DNA of 64,000 bases from CAYXTW01 sp964452645 (GCA_964452645.1 CAYVMO010000014.1:1-64000), one strand, 5' to 3'; shown: positions 1 through 7,040, counted from the stretch's first letter. Notes: generated by a model not told the origin, from the sequence alone. Numbers and translations: made by a program.

Positions 1-679
1 ATGAATCATCGACGAAAAAAAGATAGGGGATATCGACGGCATTTATCTCGGCGATGACATCTTCGACCGGCCTTATTCTATATCCTTGTCCCATTACCTG
101 CTTTATTGAGCAGAACTCACAATCGTAGGGACAGCCTCGCGAGGTCTCCACGGCACAGGCCAGTGGAGTATATCCTCTGTGTAAAGGCATTGCATACAGA
201 TCGCGACGTGGTCGCGGCAGGTCATAAAGATCGGTCGCTCCCTCGGCACGATATATTTTTTGCAGTCTACCGGAGACGGCATCAGACACAATGCTTGGCC
301 AAACCTTTTCACCCTCACCCACAACAACCGCATCGGCATGTTCAAGCGCTTCCATGGGTAACACCGTTGGATGCATTCCGCCCAGAACGACCTTTACGCC
401 GCGACTTCGGTATTGATCCGCCAGATAATATGCCCTATTTACCAAATCCGTCGGGACCGTGATACCGACCAAATCGACATCCTCGCTAATGTCATCAGGG
501 GTGAAAGCCTCATCGACAATCTTAAGCAATTTCCATTATATAAGTTCGAAGATCTTCAATAAAGGCACTCCAATATTTGTATCCATAGTTGCAGATGCAT
601 TAATAAGATTCTTTTCAAGGTCAATTCGCCACTCGGGTCAGCACGCATATATTCCCATAAGAATCGCACGCATACGCAT
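1..679 (-). pseudogene. B12-binding radical SAM protein, disrupted; 3' part outside window
   Basis: Reading leftward from an ATG at 679, one continuous frame encodes a cobalamin-binding-type domain (motif VLGGMHP, then VVVGEGE) followed by the radical SAM cluster motif GCPYDCEFCS near 60-90, which would bind a [4Fe-4S] cluster and SAM. The frame is still open at the window edge, so the C-terminus is missing. The frame carries two in-frame stops near the N-terminus, TGA at 638-640 and TAA at 536-538. Codons between and around them still read like protein (EWRIDLEKNL, IFELI, WKLLKIVDEA). TGA cannot be recoded here in any simple way because neighbouring genes stop at TGA, and TAA is unambiguous. 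Either the gene is decaying or translation restarts at a TTG just after the TAA, which would remove the first part of the B12 domain. It is divergent from the sigma-54 activator gene at 768. Substrate unknown. Confidence 0.72.
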
Positions 680-703
680 ATCAAAAATAATCCATGATTT
701 AAC

Positions 704-719
704 ATTGCAAAATTGCAAT
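704..719. promoter_or_regulatory. TTGCA-N4-TGCAA palindrome, likely activator binding site
   Basis: The 16-bp palindrome ATTGCAAAATTGCAAT lies between the disrupted radical SAM gene and the start of EBP1. It is the exact reverse complement of the site at 2107-2122 on the other side of the EBP1 gene. The shared TTGCA/TGCAA arms suggest that EBP1 binds here, perhaps to regulate itself. That assignment is inference. Confidence 0.6.
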
Positions 720-767
720 ATATTTTGTATAGTTATTAAGAAGCTTATTGTTTACAGGGGAACCAGG

Positions 768-2102
768 ATGGCGGATAAAAACAGAGATTTTGACACAACC
801 GAGATTATCCTTGATTCTATCGCCGACGGTGTTTTTACGGTTGACGCGGACTGGGAGATTACTTCTTTCAATAAGGCGGCCGAAATTATAACCGGAATAT
901 CGCGCAAAGAGGCTATCGGTCAACGATGTTGCGATGTATTTCGGGCTTCAATATGCGAAACCGGCTGCGCTATAAGGGAGACGATTGAAACCAATCGAGC
1001 AATAGTTAATAAGCCTATATTTATAATAAATGCCCGTGGTGAAAAGATTCCGATAAGCATCTCGGCGGCTATTCTAAAAGACAAAAGAGGCAGGACAATC
1101 GGCGGTGTGGAGACTTTCAGAGATTTAAGCGCCTACGAGGAACTCCGCCAGGAGCTGAACAAGAAATATTCTTTCCACAACATAATCAGCAAGAATAGCG
1201 AGATGCTGAAAATATTCGATATTTTGCCCAGTATTGCTCAAAGCGACAGCAATGTCCTAATAGTCGGAAAGAGTGGAACCGGCAAGGAATTGATTGCCCG
1301 TGCAATTCACGATATTTCTCCCCGAAGAGAAAAGCCGATGATAACGATAAACTGCGGCGCCCTGCCGGATACGCTCCTTGAAAGCGAACTGTTCGGGCAT
1401 AAAGCCGGGGCCTTTACCGATGCTCGAAAGGACAAACCGGGTCGTTTCGCCCGGGCCGAGGGCGGAACGATATTCCTTGATGAGATTAGCGATATCTCGC
1501 CGGCCATGCAAGTGCGACTACTCCGCGTTATACAGGAGCGAGTTTATGAACCTTTGGGCGGAACCGAACCGGTTAAGGCGGATGTCCGTATTCTGGCAGC
1601 ATCAAACGAAAACCTGGAAATACTCGTAAAAACAGGGAAATTCAGAGAAGATCTATACTACAGACTAAATGTTATCCGTATAAATTTGCCCCTCTTAAAA
1701 GATCGCAAAGAAGATATACCTCTTCTTATAGATTATTTTATCAGCCGGTTCAATAAACTGAAAAATAGAGCGATACAAAGTATTTCGCCGGAGGCTTTGA
1801 CTATTTTGATGAATTACCATTATCCGGGAAATATTCGGGAACTCGAGCACCTTATCGAACGAGCCTTTGTTCTCTGTCAAAGTTCAATCCTAAGCGCTTC
1901 CAATCTCCCCGAAGAAATGCAGCCGGCCAGGGACAAACCGACAAAGCGCCCTAAATCGTTCAACGACCTTGAAGCGAGATTCATAACCGAGGTTCTCCAA
2001 AAAAACAATTGGAATCGATCCAAAACCGCCAATGATTTGGGAATCCACATAACAACTCTTTGGCGAAAAATGCGAAAGTTAGGCATATATACCATGCATT
2101 AA
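768..2102 (+). CDS. Sigma-54 enhancer-binding protein (EBP1), PAS-AAA+-Fis
   Basis: A 444-residue activator of RNA polymerase-sigma-54. The start is the ATG at 768, preceded by AGGGGAACCAGG. The frame is open further upstream, but that stretch overlaps the radical SAM gene. Residues about 12-125 are a PAS sensor domain with Cys54, Cys55, Cys63 and Cys67, a pattern shared with the second EBP of this window. The AAA+ domain has Walker A GKSGTGKE at 167-174. The sigma-54-contacting loop reads GAFTDA (214-219) instead of GAFTGA. The C-terminus is a Fis-type helix-turn-helix (NRSKTANDLGIHITTLWRKM). The gene is flanked by TTGCA-N4-TGCAA palindromes and precedes a sigma-54 promoter, so it very likely drives the ORP-like operon at 2286, as DVU2106 does for the orp operons of Desulfovibrio vulgaris. 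The PAS ligand is unknown; the cysteines suggest an iron-sulfur, haem or redox signal. Confidence 0.93.
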   Translation: MADKNRDFDTTEIILDSIADGVFTVDADWEITSFNKAAEIITGISRKEAIGQRCCDVFRASICETGCAIRETIETNRAIVNKPIFIINARGEKIPISISAAILKDKRGRTIGGVETFRDLSAYEELRQELNKKYSFHNIISKNSEMLKIFDILPSIAQSDSNVLIVGKSGTGKELIARAIHDISPRREKPMITINCGALPDTLLESELFGHKAGAFTDARKDKPGRFARAEGGTIFLDEISDISPAMQVRLLRVIQERVYEPLGGTEPVKADVRILAASNENLEILVKTGKFREDLYYRLNVIRINLPLLKDRKEDIPLLIDYFISRFNKLKNRAIQSISPEALTILMNYHYPGNIRELEHLIERAFVLCQSSILSASNLPEEMQPARDKPTKRPKSFNDLEARFITEVLQKNNWNRSKTANDLGIHITTLWRKMRKLGIYTMH

Positions 2103-2106
2103 AAGA

Positions 2107-2122
2107 ATTGCAATTTTGCAAT
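2107..2122. promoter_or_regulatory. TTGCA-N4-TGCAA palindrome (upstream activator site)
   Basis: ATTGCAATTTTGCAAT, a 16-bp inverted repeat about 130-150 bp upstream of the -24/-12 promoter at 2253. This is a normal distance for a sigma-54 enhancer site. It is identical, reverse-complemented, to the site at 704-719. Confidence 0.68.
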
Positions 2123-2140
2123 AATGATGTTTTTAATACG

Positions 2141-2154
2141 TTGCATTAATGCAA
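2141..2154. promoter_or_regulatory. Second TTGCA-N4-TGCAA palindrome (upstream activator site)
   Basis: TTGCATTAATGCAA is a perfect 14-bp palindrome, about 34 bp from the preceding site and 100-110 bp upstream of the sigma-54 promoter. Two phased sites fit binding of an EBP oligomer. Confidence 0.66.
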
Positions 2155-2252
2155 TTATAATTTTTTAGACTCTGTATCTGGCCAGTCGGCTTGATATGAT
2201 ATCTCTTTGACTAACAATATATTACAAAGTAATTTGAGCTTAGCAAAGGCGA

Positions 2253-2268
2253 TGGCACTCTGCTTGCA
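2253..2268 (+). promoter_or_regulatory. Sigma-54 (-24/-12) promoter of the ORP-like operon
   Basis: TGGCACTCTGCTTGCA matches the sigma-54 consensus TGGCACG-N4-TTGCA, with GG (2254-2255) and GC (2266-2267) exactly 10 bp apart. The predicted transcription start is near 2279, only about 7 nt before the ATG at 2286. The first mRNA would then be almost leaderless, and no Shine-Dalgarno sequence is visible there. Confidence 0.85.
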
Positions 2269-2285
2269 TTGTATAATACAGTGAT

Positions 2286-2711
2286 ATGAAAGTTGGAGTT
2301 ACTATTTGGGATGGAAGGGTCTCGCCGGTAATGGATACCGCCGGGCAACTTAAAATTGTTGCCTTTAACGATGGCAAAAAGGTATCAGAAGAACTCATTA
2401 ATATCCCGGATTATAATCCTTATCAGCGGGTCCTGTTTATCAGAAATTTAGGAATCGACATTTTGATTTGCGGAGCGGTTTCGCATCAGCTGGAGTCAAT
2501 GCTGCGACGGTCGGGAATCGATTTAATATCCTGGGTCAGAGGAAACATAGACGATGTAATTTCCGCCTGCACTCAGAATAATTTCGCAGAAAAAATTTAT
2601 TATATGCCCGGATATAAATGCGGCATACAGGGCCGGGGCCGGGGACGAGGACGAGGGCACGGCCGACGCGCGTTTGATCAAAGGCGAAAAATTCAGAAGG
2701 AGGATTTATGA
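2286..2711 (+). CDS. NifX/NifB-like cofactor-domain protein with Gly-Arg tail
   Basis: A 141-residue protein. Residues 1-105 match the dinitrogenase iron-molybdenum cofactor family fold (start MKVGVTIWDGRVSPVMDTAG, then ILICGAVS), which in NifX, NafY and ORP proteins binds or carries metal-sulfur clusters. The C-terminus is unusual: residues about 115-128 are an RGRGRGRG-type tract followed by a basic end. It is the first gene of the sigma-54 operon. Its stop overlaps the next start by 4 bp (ATGA), indicating translational coupling. The start ATG has no evident ribosome binding site, consistent with the very short leader. The role is probably cluster binding or handling in an ORP-like complex. 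The bound metal cannot be read from sequence. Confidence 0.85.
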   Translation: MKVGVTIWDGRVSPVMDTAGQLKIVAFNDGKKVSEELINIPDYNPYQRVLFIRNLGIDILICGAVSHQLESMLRRSGIDLISWVRGNIDDVISACTQNNFAEKIYYMPGYKCGIQGRGRGRGRGHGRRAFDQRRKIQKEDL

Positions 2712-3070
2712 AAATAGCGATTTCATCACAGGGATTGGATCTATCCAGTATGGTCGACCCCCGATTCGGGCGGGCGCCGTACTTTATAGTCTTTGATACT
2801 GAAGACGATGATTTTGAAGTAATTACAAATACAAAAAATGTGCAGGCATCTCAAGGATCCGGTATACAGGCAGCGGAAGCGGTGGTTCGTAAAGGAGTCG
2901 ATCTGGTAATTTCCGGAAATCTCGGTCCCAAGGCTTTCGATGTTCTGTCCGAGGCCGGTATTAAAGCTGCCTTATGGTCGGAGGGGACGGTTTTGCAGGC
3001 TGTCAATCAGGCCAAGAAAGGGCAGTTGCACACTATTGATAAACCGAATGTCGGTGAGCATTGGACTTAG
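2708..3070 (+). CDS. NifX/NifB-like cofactor-domain protein (ORP-like)
   Basis: A 120-residue single-domain protein of the dinitrogenase iron-molybdenum cofactor family: start MKIAISSQGLDLSSMVDPRF with GRAPYF, then a VDLVISGNLGPKAF turn. The length is close to Desulfovibrio orange protein (about 118 residues), which carries a Mo-Cu sulfide cluster bound non-covalently. It is translationally coupled to the preceding gene by a 4-bp overlap, with GGAGG just upstream. In the ORP operons of anaerobes such proteins are encoded with MinD-type ATPases, as here (4099 and 4943). It could equally be a cluster chaperone for another enzyme. Confidence 0.88.
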   Translation: MKIAISSQGLDLSSMVDPRFGRAPYFIVFDTEDDDFEVITNTKNVQASQGSGIQAAEAVVRKGVDLVISGNLGPKAFDVLSEAGIKAALWSEGTVLQAVNQAKKGQLHTIDKPNVGEHWT

Positions 3071-3104
3071 GGAATTAACTGTCAACGCAAGAGAGGTGAT
3101 ATTA

Positions 3105-3428
3105 ATGCCCGAAGAAAATAAAACTGCGGGTTACAGCGGTGGCGGCCGAAGAAACCGTCAAAGATTAAGAGGTCTGATGTCGACCAGGGTTGGGAAAACT
3201 GCCGGCGTTGCCTCTATCGTGGCGCCGGTTGTCGGTTTTATCGTGAACGATTTGAAAAGACCGAACAGCATCATTAAAGCTCTAACCAACAAAGTCATCA
3301 GTCATCTTCTCCCGCAACGGCGGGAGAGAGTAGAGGCAATCGATATTACCGATGAAGTCGAAATAATCGAAGATAAACAGGAACAAAAGGCCATTAGTGA
3401 ATTAAGGCCTGATGAAAAGGAGGAATAA
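3105..3428 (+). CDS. Small basic/acidic hypothetical protein of the ORP-like operon
   Basis: A 107-residue protein with no recognised domain. The start is the ATG at 3105, preceded by GAGAGGTGAT at a good distance; the frame is open further upstream inside the previous gene. The N-terminus has a YSGGGRRNRQRLRG segment, Gly/Arg-rich like its neighbours. A moderately hydrophobic middle (GVASIVAPVVGFIVNDL) could be a short amphipathic or membrane-associated helix, and the tail is strongly acidic (EVEIIEDKQEQK, RPDEKEE). It sits between the NifX-like and DUF5320-like genes with tight spacing, so it is likely a component or partner of the same complex. Function unknown. Confidence 0.7.
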   Translation: MPEENKTAGYSGGGRRNRQRLRGLMSTRVGKTAGVASIVAPVVGFIVNDLKRPNSIIKALTNKVISHLLPQRRERVEAIDITDEVEIIEDKQEQKAISELRPDEKEE

Positions 3429-3429
3429 A

Positions 3430-3819
3430 ATGCCAGGAGGAGACAGAACTGGACCCCTGGGCGCCGGACCGGTAACCGGTCGAGGAGCCGGATTTTGTGC
3501 CGGATATGGCTTGCCGGGGTATCTTAATCCCGTCGGTCGCGGGTTTGGCCGTGGAGCGGGATTTATGGGCGGCTTCGGCGGCGGCCGAGGTCGCGGATGG
3601 CGCCACCAATATTGGGCAACAGGTCTTCCGGGTTGGGCCCGTTATGATTGGAATTATCCGATTCCGGCGTATTTCGGGGTAGAAGGAGAAGCCCCGAATC
3701 GAAAAGTGGAGCTGGAATCATTAAAGGAGCAGGCGAAGTACTACGGGAAAGCCCTGGAAAATATCAATAAGAGAATTGACGAACTTCAGAGAGAAAAAAA
3801 GGCAACCAAAGAGATTTAG
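3430..3819 (+). CDS. DUF5320-type Gly-rich protein
   Basis: A 129-residue protein beginning MPGGDRTGPLGAGPVTGRG, the signature of the DUF5320 family commonly found beside NifX-like and MinD-like genes in anaerobes. The start is the ATG at 3430 behind AAAGGAGG, overlapping nothing and 1 nt after the preceding stop. The N-terminal 60 residues are Gly/Arg/Phe-rich and the middle is aromatic (WATGLPGWARYDWNYP). The last 45 residues form a predicted coiled coil (KVELESLKEQAKYYGKALEN), suggesting self-association or binding to a partner. No enzymatic motif is seen. Function is unknown beyond association with ORP-like gene sets. Confidence 0.85.
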   Translation: MPGGDRTGPLGAGPVTGRGAGFCAGYGLPGYLNPVGRGFGRGAGFMGGFGGGRGRGWRHQYWATGLPGWARYDWNYPIPAYFGVEGEAPNRKVELESLKEQAKYYGKALENINKRIDELQREKKATKEI

Positions 3820-3821
3820 AT

Positions 3822-4079
3822 ATGAATAATCGCGGAGGTTTTTCGGGCGGAGGCAGCCGCGGCGGTGGTCAGGGACAGGGTGGCGGCCGTGGCGGCGGTC
3901 GAGGACAAGGAGGCGGCCGTGGTCAGGGAGGCGGTCGTGGTCGAGGCGGCGGTCGTGCTTTAGGTCCCGGTGGTAAATGTATTTGCCCTGCATGTGGTGC
4001 CACGGTTACGCACAAGGCAGGCGTCCCCTGCTACAATTTGAAATGCCCGGAATGCGGCCGGCCGATGACGCGCAATTAG
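3822..4079 (+). CDS. Gly/Arg/Gln-rich protein with C-terminal zinc-ribbon-like motif
   Basis: An 85-residue protein. Residues 1-50 are almost only Gly, Arg, Gln and Ser in GGGRGQGGGR-type repeats. Residues 53-85 hold a metal-binding motif CICPACGATV...GVPC...CPECGRPM, with two CPxCG knuckles plus extra cysteines, typical of a zinc ribbon or rubredoxin-like site. The gene starts 2 nt after the previous stop. RGG-like tracts in bacteria can mediate RNA binding or phase separation, but nothing here proves that. A CPxCG tail of this type often accompanies DUF5320 proteins. Confidence 0.8.
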   Translation: MNNRGGFSGGGSRGGGQGQGGGRGGGRGQGGGRGQGGGRGRGGGRALGPGGKCICPACGATVTHKAGVPCYNLKCPECGRPMTRN

Positions 4080-4098
4080 AAATATATCGGAGCGGGTA

Positions 4099-4950
4099 TT
4101 GAAAATATCGGTCGCGAGCGGAAAGGGCGGAACCGGCAAGACAACCATAGCCACCAGTCTGGCGGTTGTTCTCGCTGATGAGAACATCAACACGACCTAT
4201 CTTGATTGTGATGTTGAGGAACCCAACGGTCATATCTTCTTAAATCCTGAAATTGAAAAAAATATTAATGTCGACGTAAGCATACCGGAAGTCGATCTGG
4301 AAAAGTGTACTTTTTGCGGCGAATGTTCCCAATCGTGCCAGTATAATGCAATCGCCGTATTGAGCAATAAAGTAATGGTTTTCCCTTCGTTATGCCACAG
4401 TTGCGGCGGGTGTTTTCATATTTGCCCTGAAAAGGCAATCAGAGAAGTCCCCAGGACCATTGGTGTAATCAATGCCGGAACCGGGCATAATGCAACATTT
4501 TACGACGGACATCTTAATGTCGGCGAAGCTCTCGCGCCTCCCGTTACGCGGCAACTGAAGAAGATGGTTCCCGAGTCGGATGTGATCATAATTGATGCTC
4601 CGCCGGGCACTTCCTGCCCGGTTATCGAAGCCGTAAATAATACTGATTTTGTTATCCTCGTAACGGAGCCGACTCCATTCGGATTAAATGACCTTAAATT
4701 GGCCGTTGAAATGATCCGGAAATTAAAACTGCCGTTTGGCGTGGTAATTAATCGCTGTGATGTTGGCGATGAAAGTGTCGAAAGTTATTGTCGAAGTTGC
4801 AAAGTGAATGTACTTCTGAAAATACCATTCAGCAGAAAAATCGCGGAAGCTTATTCGAGGGGAACATTACCTGTCGAAATCAATAGAGATTACAGAGTGA
4901 ATATCTTTAATCTTTTTAAAAATATCAAAAATGAAGTCGGTTATGATTGA
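4099..4950 (+). CDS. MinD/Mrp-type ATPase with inserted 2x[4Fe-4S] ferredoxin domain (1)
   Basis: A 283-residue P-loop ATPase that starts at TTG 4099 behind GGAGCGGG. The deviant Walker A motif GKGGTGKT is at residues 9-16, and IIIDAPPGTSCPV is the Walker B/switch II region. Residues about 70-115 carry two ferredoxin motifs, CTFCGECSQSCQYNAI and CHSCGGCFHICPEKAI, each expected to bind a [4Fe-4S] cluster. This architecture matches the ORP-complex ATPases of Desulfovibrio (DVU2103/DVU2104 type), thought to couple ATP binding to assembly or localisation. It overlaps the start of its paralogue at 4943. Cytoplasmic. The client cluster or protein is unknown. Confidence 0.92.
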   Translation: MKISVASGKGGTGKTTIATSLAVVLADENINTTYLDCDVEEPNGHIFLNPEIEKNINVDVSIPEVDLEKCTFCGECSQSCQYNAIAVLSNKVMVFPSLCHSCGGCFHICPEKAIREVPRTIGVINAGTGHNATFYDGHLNVGEALAPPVTRQLKKMVPESDVIIIDAPPGTSCPVIEAVNNTDFVILVTEPTPFGLNDLKLAVEMIRKLKLPFGVVINRCDVGDESVESYCRSCKVNVLLKIPFSRKIAEAYSRGTLPVEINRDYRVNIFNLFKNIKNEVGYD

Positions 4951-5887
4951 ATTGACAGTCATCAGCGGTAAGGGCGGCACCGGCAAAACCAGTATCGTCG
5001 GTTCGCTGGCGGCGCTGGCCAAAAATAAAGTAATGATCGATTGTGATGTTGACGCCGCTGATCTCCATCTGATCCTCGGCCATAAGGTAAAGAAGTCGGC
5101 TGATTTCATGGGCGGTCGCCGGGCATCGATTAATGAGGAATTATGCACCGGGTGTGGTATATGTCTTGACTATTGCCGCTTTGACGCTATTAAGGAAGTC
5201 ATAAGCAAAAGTACGGGGTGGGTCGACAAATTTCGGATAGATCAACTCTCTTGTGAAGGATGCGGTGTATGCACTCAATTTTGTCCCGAAAACGCAATAG
5301 ATTTTAATGAGATCGTCAGCGGGCGGTGGTTTCTTTCGGAGACCAAATACGGACCTCTGGTGCATGCCCGTCTGGGAATTGCCCAGGCTAATTCGGGCAA
5401 ATTAGTTTCCCTTTTGAGAACGAAGGCCCGGGCTCTGGCCGATGAGAATGGACTGGATTTGGTTTTAATCGATGGGCCGCCCGGAATAGGGTGCCCGGTT
5501 ATCGCGTCCGTGACCGGAACATCATACGTCCTGATCGTTACCGAGCCGTCACTATCGGCCTTTCATGATTTGAAAAGGATAATACAATTGATGGATTACT
5601 TCAAAATGCCGTGCGGCTTATGTATAAACATGTTTGATATCAACCGGCAGATTGCAGCCGGAATTGAATATTTTGCACGGCAGAGTAATATTAAGGTCCT
5701 TGGAAAAATTCCCTATGATGCAAATGTCATTAAGGCACAGGTGGCCGGGAGAACAGTGATTGAGTACTCCGAAAACAGCGTATCCGAGCATATCAGGTCA
5801 TTATGGGATAATCTTGAAACTGAATTAAATTCTCATAACAATAAACAAAGGAGCAAAGTACATGAAAATCGCAATACCTTTGGCTAA
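4943..5887 (+). CDS. MinD/Mrp-type ATPase with inserted 2x[4Fe-4S] ferredoxin domain (2)
   Basis: A 314-residue paralogue of the preceding ATPase. I place the start at ATG 4943, overlapping the upstream stop; ATG 4931 would add four residues and cannot be excluded. GKGGTGKT is near residues 8-15 and VLIDGPPGIGCPV follows. The ferredoxin insertion has CTGCGICLDYCRFDAI and CEGCGVCTQFCPENAI. The pair probably works as a heterodimer, as adjacent paralogous MinD-like ATPases do in ORP-type operons. The end overlaps the start of the next NifX-like gene by 26 bp, so the whole run from 2286 to 6254 is one transcription unit. Confidence 0.91.
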   Translation: MIELTVISGKGGTGKTSIVGSLAALAKNKVMIDCDVDAADLHLILGHKVKKSADFMGGRRASINEELCTGCGICLDYCRFDAIKEVISKSTGWVDKFRIDQLSCEGCGVCTQFCPENAIDFNEIVSGRWFLSETKYGPLVHARLGIAQANSGKLVSLLRTKARALADENGLDLVLIDGPPGIGCPVIASVTGTSYVLIVTEPSLSAFHDLKRIIQLMDYFKMPCGLCINMFDINRQIAAGIEYFARQSNIKVLGKIPYDANVIKAQVAGRTVIEYSENSVSEHIRSLWDNLETELNSHNNKQRSKVHENRNTFG

Positions 5888-6254
5888 TGGAGTTCTTTCG
5901 GAACACTTTGGACATTGCGAGAAATATGCTGTTATCGAGGTGGATAACAGCGTTAATAGTATAATAAAATCCGAAGAGCATGCTGCGCCACCCCATAATC
6001 CCGGTGTGATTCCGGAGTGGCTGGGGCGGCTGGGATGTCAGGTCGTAATCGCCGGCGGTATGGGCCACAAGGCGGTAGATCTTTTCAGACAGAAAGGTAT
6101 AACCGTCGTCCTGGGCGCGCCGCAGCAAAAGCCTGAAGACATAGTAACGGCGTACTTAAATGGCGAACTGTATGCGGCCGATAATCCCTGCCTCAGACCC
6201 GGCTTTCACGAAAGCAGAAAAGGGCAGTGCCAATCGCATGGACGGAGTAAGTAG
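5862..6254 (+). CDS. NifX/NifB-like cofactor-domain protein (third copy)
   Basis: A 130-residue dinitrogenase iron-molybdenum cofactor family protein. It starts with MKIAIPLANGVLSEHFGHCE, where HFGHC is the usual conserved metal-site region, and contains VVIAGGMGHKAVDLF. The AAPPHNPGVIPEWLG segment is typical of ORP-associated members. The C-terminus adds a His/Cys-containing tail (CLRPGFHESRKGQCQSHG) that could also bind metal. AAAGGAGC precedes the ATG. It is the last clear member of the sigma-54 operon. Together with the genes at 2286 and 2708 and the fusion at 9077, it makes four NifX-like domains in 8 kb. Confidence 0.88.
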   Translation: MKIAIPLANGVLSEHFGHCEKYAVIEVDNSVNSIIKSEEHAAPPHNPGVIPEWLGRLGCQVVIAGGMGHKAVDLFRQKGITVVLGAPQQKPEDIVTAYLNGELYAADNPCLRPGFHESRKGQCQSHGRSK

Positions 6255-6361
6255 AAAATCATAATAATTATGGATAAAGTATATGATAGATATCGAAACC
6301 GGAGTATAATCAACAGGCGGATGCTGCCAATACTTAATACTTAACCGGAAGTAATAGACGG

Positions 6362-6991
6362 ATGGCCAAAATCGAGCCCTTTGAAAAGAATGCGGCGAAA
6401 TACGAAACGTGGTTCGAAAAAAACAAGCTTGTTTATAATTCCGAATTACTTGCCATAAAAAAGCAGCTACCCGACAAAGAAACAGGCGTTGAAATCGGAG
6501 TCGGGACCGCTCGCTTTGCCGAACCGCTGAACATAAAATTCGGTGTTGAACCATCCGAGAAGATGCGAAACATCGCCAAAAGCAAAGGTGTCGAAGTTGT
6601 CGGGGGGATCGCCGAATGCTTGCCCTTTGGTGATGGTCTGTTTGATTATACTCTAATGGTGACCGTCATCTGCTTTCTGGATAATCTTGATGCGGCCCTT
6701 AAAGAGGCCGCCCGGATATTAAAGCCGGATGGACAATTGATTTTGGGTTTTATCGATAAACTCTCATTTCTCGGAAGATTATACGAGACTTTAAAAAACG
6801 GGAATGAATTCTACAGGTTTGCCACATTTTATTCGGTACAGGATGTAATATCATGTTTGAAAAGAAACGGTTTTAATCGATTCGATATCTCACAGACCAT
6901 TTTTCATAATCCGGGTAATATCCGCAACAACGAACCGATAAAAGACGGTTATGGTCAGGGGGGATTTGTCGTAATTAAGGCGGGGAGATAA
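6362..6991 (+). CDS. SAM-dependent class I methyltransferase
   Basis: A 209-residue methyltransferase of the Rossmann-fold type. Motif I reads VEIGVGTARFAEPL (SAM binding). An acidic/loop region follows (GVEPSEKM), then ECLPFGDGLFDYTLMVTVI (motif II/III) and KEAARILKPDGQLILGF (motif IV/V). This pattern is typical of the UbiE/Methyltransf_11 group. The gene lies 107 bp downstream of the NifX-like gene on the same strand, possibly at the end of the same transcript. Methyltransferases of this group are common neighbours of ORP-type clusters, but the substrate is not known and the sequence does not show it. Confidence 0.85.
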   Translation: MAKIEPFEKNAAKYETWFEKNKLVYNSELLAIKKQLPDKETGVEIGVGTARFAEPLNIKFGVEPSEKMRNIAKSKGVEVVGGIAECLPFGDGLFDYTLMVTVICFLDNLDAALKEAARILKPDGQLILGFIDKLSFLGRLYETLKNGNEFYRFATFYSVQDVISCLKRNGFNRFDISQTIFHNPGNIRNNEPIKDGYGQGGFVVIKAGR

Positions 6992-7040
6992 AAGCAGGAG
7001 ACTATCCGCCGTCGATTAGATCTGTTTGTACCGATAATTA

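Noticed and set aside
638..640. Recoding of the in-frame TGA (selenocysteine or alternative code)
   Set aside because: A second stop, TAA at 536-538, follows in the same frame, and genes in the window use TGA as a normal stop.
459..767. N-terminal extension of the EBP1 frame upstream of ATG 768
   Set aside because: The extra ~100 codons overlap the radical SAM gene in antisense and do not look like a domain; ATG 768 has a good ribosome binding site and starts directly before the PAS domain.
2631..2665. G-quadruplex in the GR-coding tract
   Set aside because: Only three runs of three or more G lie close together, so a canonical four-run motif is not present.
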